Source of the DNA: Ricordea florida
Taxonomy: Eukaryota; Cnidaria; Anthozoa; Corallimorpharia; Ricordeidae
NCBI GenBank assembly: GCA_949710005.1
Contig: OX453276.1
Location: 21,776,849-21,840,848, forward strand
Direction: 5' to 3'
Length of the DNA stretch: 64,000 nt
The translations under genes and the position numbers were made by a program. Numbering within the stretch: the first letter of the stretch is position 1; every line of letters starts with the position of its first letter. Below the pieces are notes generated by a model. It was given only the letters and a program-made list of their open reading frames with translations. It had not been told where the DNA came from and made no database searches. Shown piece after piece: positions 62,920-64,000 of the stretch.

Positions 62920-63342
62920 TTATTTGAATTTCAAGAAGAAATTTAGTCGTATATTCTTTAGGAAATCGCCACAAAAAACGAGCTTGGGAAATACCAGGCA
63001 GGTTTGATATTTTGTCCAGGAAAATCCAATTTCTCTCAACGCCCGAATTTGTGATTTGGACACCACAAAACGTGGCCTGCCTCGTGATCTAGGTTCACAG
63101 CTTCCAGACGTTTCGAATCGAAAGCTTTGGTTGTTTTCCTGTTCCTCAAGGAACTGACGGCGTTCTGGGTATCTTACCCTGAATTCCTCATAAACGTGTA
63201 GTAGTTGCAGCAAATGGGTCATCAGTTCTGCTCCTTCTGTTCCATAATTCTGCGACTCGAAAATGCGGTAAAACAACACGCAACCAAAGCATAATATACC
63301 AATATACCATAATGGTACCGTCCAAGGAAGGAGTCTCCACAT
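62920..63342 (-). pseudogene. Integrase/DDE-transposase N-terminal fragment with HTH
   Basis: From ATG 63342, a hydrophobic leader and coiled middle (LLQLLHVYEEFRVRYPERRQ) precede GRPRFVVSKSQIRALREIGF and SWTK, the start of a helix-turn-helix like those preceding integrase-type catalytic domains. A one-base shift right after SWTK puts the rest of the HTH (ISNLPGISQARFLWRF) in another frame. The catalytic domain is absent. Resembles in kind the HTH in the foldback element at 6794-8206. Confidence 0.6.
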
Positions 63343-64000
63343 GGCGGGCTATCGATGTTCTCTGATTTTCTTGGCTTGGCTACTTATCACAATTGTCCTG
63401 CACTCTCTAAAACCTAACTATGGTTTCGATAAGACATCCTGCAGTACCGTTGTGTCGATGGGTTTGGATATTAAGCAGTATCCAACGCGAAATTCTGGTC
63501 CGACTCGGAGATTCCTCCGTGAAGCACTTGTGCCGCCATCTTTGAAATGTATAGCGGCACTGAAATTTACAAATATTACTCTCTGCGCAACTTACATGGT
63601 TCTGTTAGCAGGTGATATACAGGAGAATCCGGGGCCAGTGACGGATGCTTGTGCTGTTTGCACTAAAGGATGCCGAAAGAATCAGATGGCGATACAATGC
63701 GATTCATGCGACAAGTGGTTTCATGCTAAGTGTATCAGTATGAAGAGAACGGAATATGACAAACTTTGCGAACCTTCTTTGGCTTGGGAATGCATAACAT
63801 GTTTATTTCCTGGCTTTGATACACCTGTCCGCAAGTCACATGAAAAAACTAACACGGGAGGAAAAGAAGGAAACCCCAGAGTAAGGCCGATGAATAAAGG
63901 TCTTCATGCAAATCTTAAGAAGAGAGGAATGAAATTTGCTCATGTAAATATTACAACTTTGCCGGGACACTACGCCGATGCCGAAGTACTAATGGAGAAA
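63341..64000 (+). CDS. LINE protein N-terminus: signal-like leader, 2A-like motif, PHD finger, endonuclease start (runs off window)
   Basis: 220 codons stay open from ATG 63341 to the window edge. Residues 8-21 are hydrophobic (IFLAWLLITIVL). Residues 91-99 are GDIQENPGP, a 2A-like ribosome-skipping motif with glutamine at the position that is usually glutamate. Residues 104-154 form a PHD finger (CAVC, CDSC, H128, C131, C151, C154). From about residue 197 MKFAHVNITTLPGHY is the start of an APE-type endonuclease. Cnidarian and echinoderm CR1-like LINEs carry such layouts. The remaining endonuclease and RT are beyond the window. Confidence 0.85.
   Translation, partial: MAGYRCSLIFLAWLLITIVLHSLKPNYGFDKTSCSTVVSMGLDIKQYPTRNSGPTRRFLREALVPPSLKCIAALKFTNITLCATYMVLLAGDIQENPGPVTDACAVCTKGCRKNQMAIQCDSCDKWFHAKCISMKRTEYDKLCEPSLAWECITCLFPGFDTPVRKSHEKTNTGGKEGNPRVRPMNKGLHANLKKRGMKFAHVNITTLPGHYADAEVLMEK

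Overview
This is animal genomic DNA, most likely from a cnidarian (a stony coral or close relative). The sequence shows AT-rich DNA, short exons with GT/AG introns, and dense layers of old transposons of many classes. The cnidarian placement is an inference from the overall look of the genes and repeats. No prokaryotic operons, rRNA genes, functional tRNA genes or CRISPR arrays were seen.

Two host genes can be read exon by exon. On the minus strand (10212 down to 3648) is a complete four-exon, 181-residue gene of the MZB1/pERp1 (canopy/saposin-like) ER chaperone family. It has a signal peptide, a CxxC motif, six lumenal cysteines and a C-terminal KVEL. Head to head with it, 249 bp away, starts USO1/p115, the ER-to-Golgi vesicle tether. 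Twenty-one USO1 exons (497 codons, the N-terminal armadillo-like head) are spread over 10462-59998. The coiled-coil half lies beyond the window. Both products act in the early secretory pathway, and the gap between them looks like a shared bidirectional promoter.

Almost everything else is mobile DNA inside introns. MZB1 introns hold a non-LTR retrotransposon 3' end and a 1.4-kb foldback transposon that itself carries a 145-bp element with a perfect 8-bp target duplication. USO1 intron 2 has a Ty3/gypsy gag-protease remnant, introns 3 and 20 have tRNA-derived SINEs, and intron 5 (19.7 kb) is a transposon graveyard. That graveyard holds a P-like element with a THAP exon and an opposing zinc-finger gene, a pogo 3' end, a decayed Polinton-like element with an A32-type packaging ATPase, a CR1-like LINE, two piggyBac remnants and a PIF/Harbinger element. 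Intron 6 holds a near-intact LINE. Intron 10 holds elements with a possible Crypton-type first exon. The right edge enters the 5' end of a LINE whose protein begins with a signal-like sequence, a 2A-like motif and a PHD finger.

The most unusual signal is a family of terminal-inverted-repeat elements (13010-14174, 20256-22643, 25531-26998, single-ended at 19441, possibly 51440-51940). Their ends read GTGAC...CACTAA and their interiors are arrays of degenerate TAACGG/GAACGG words, with each copy homogenised for its own variant. I do not recognise this family.
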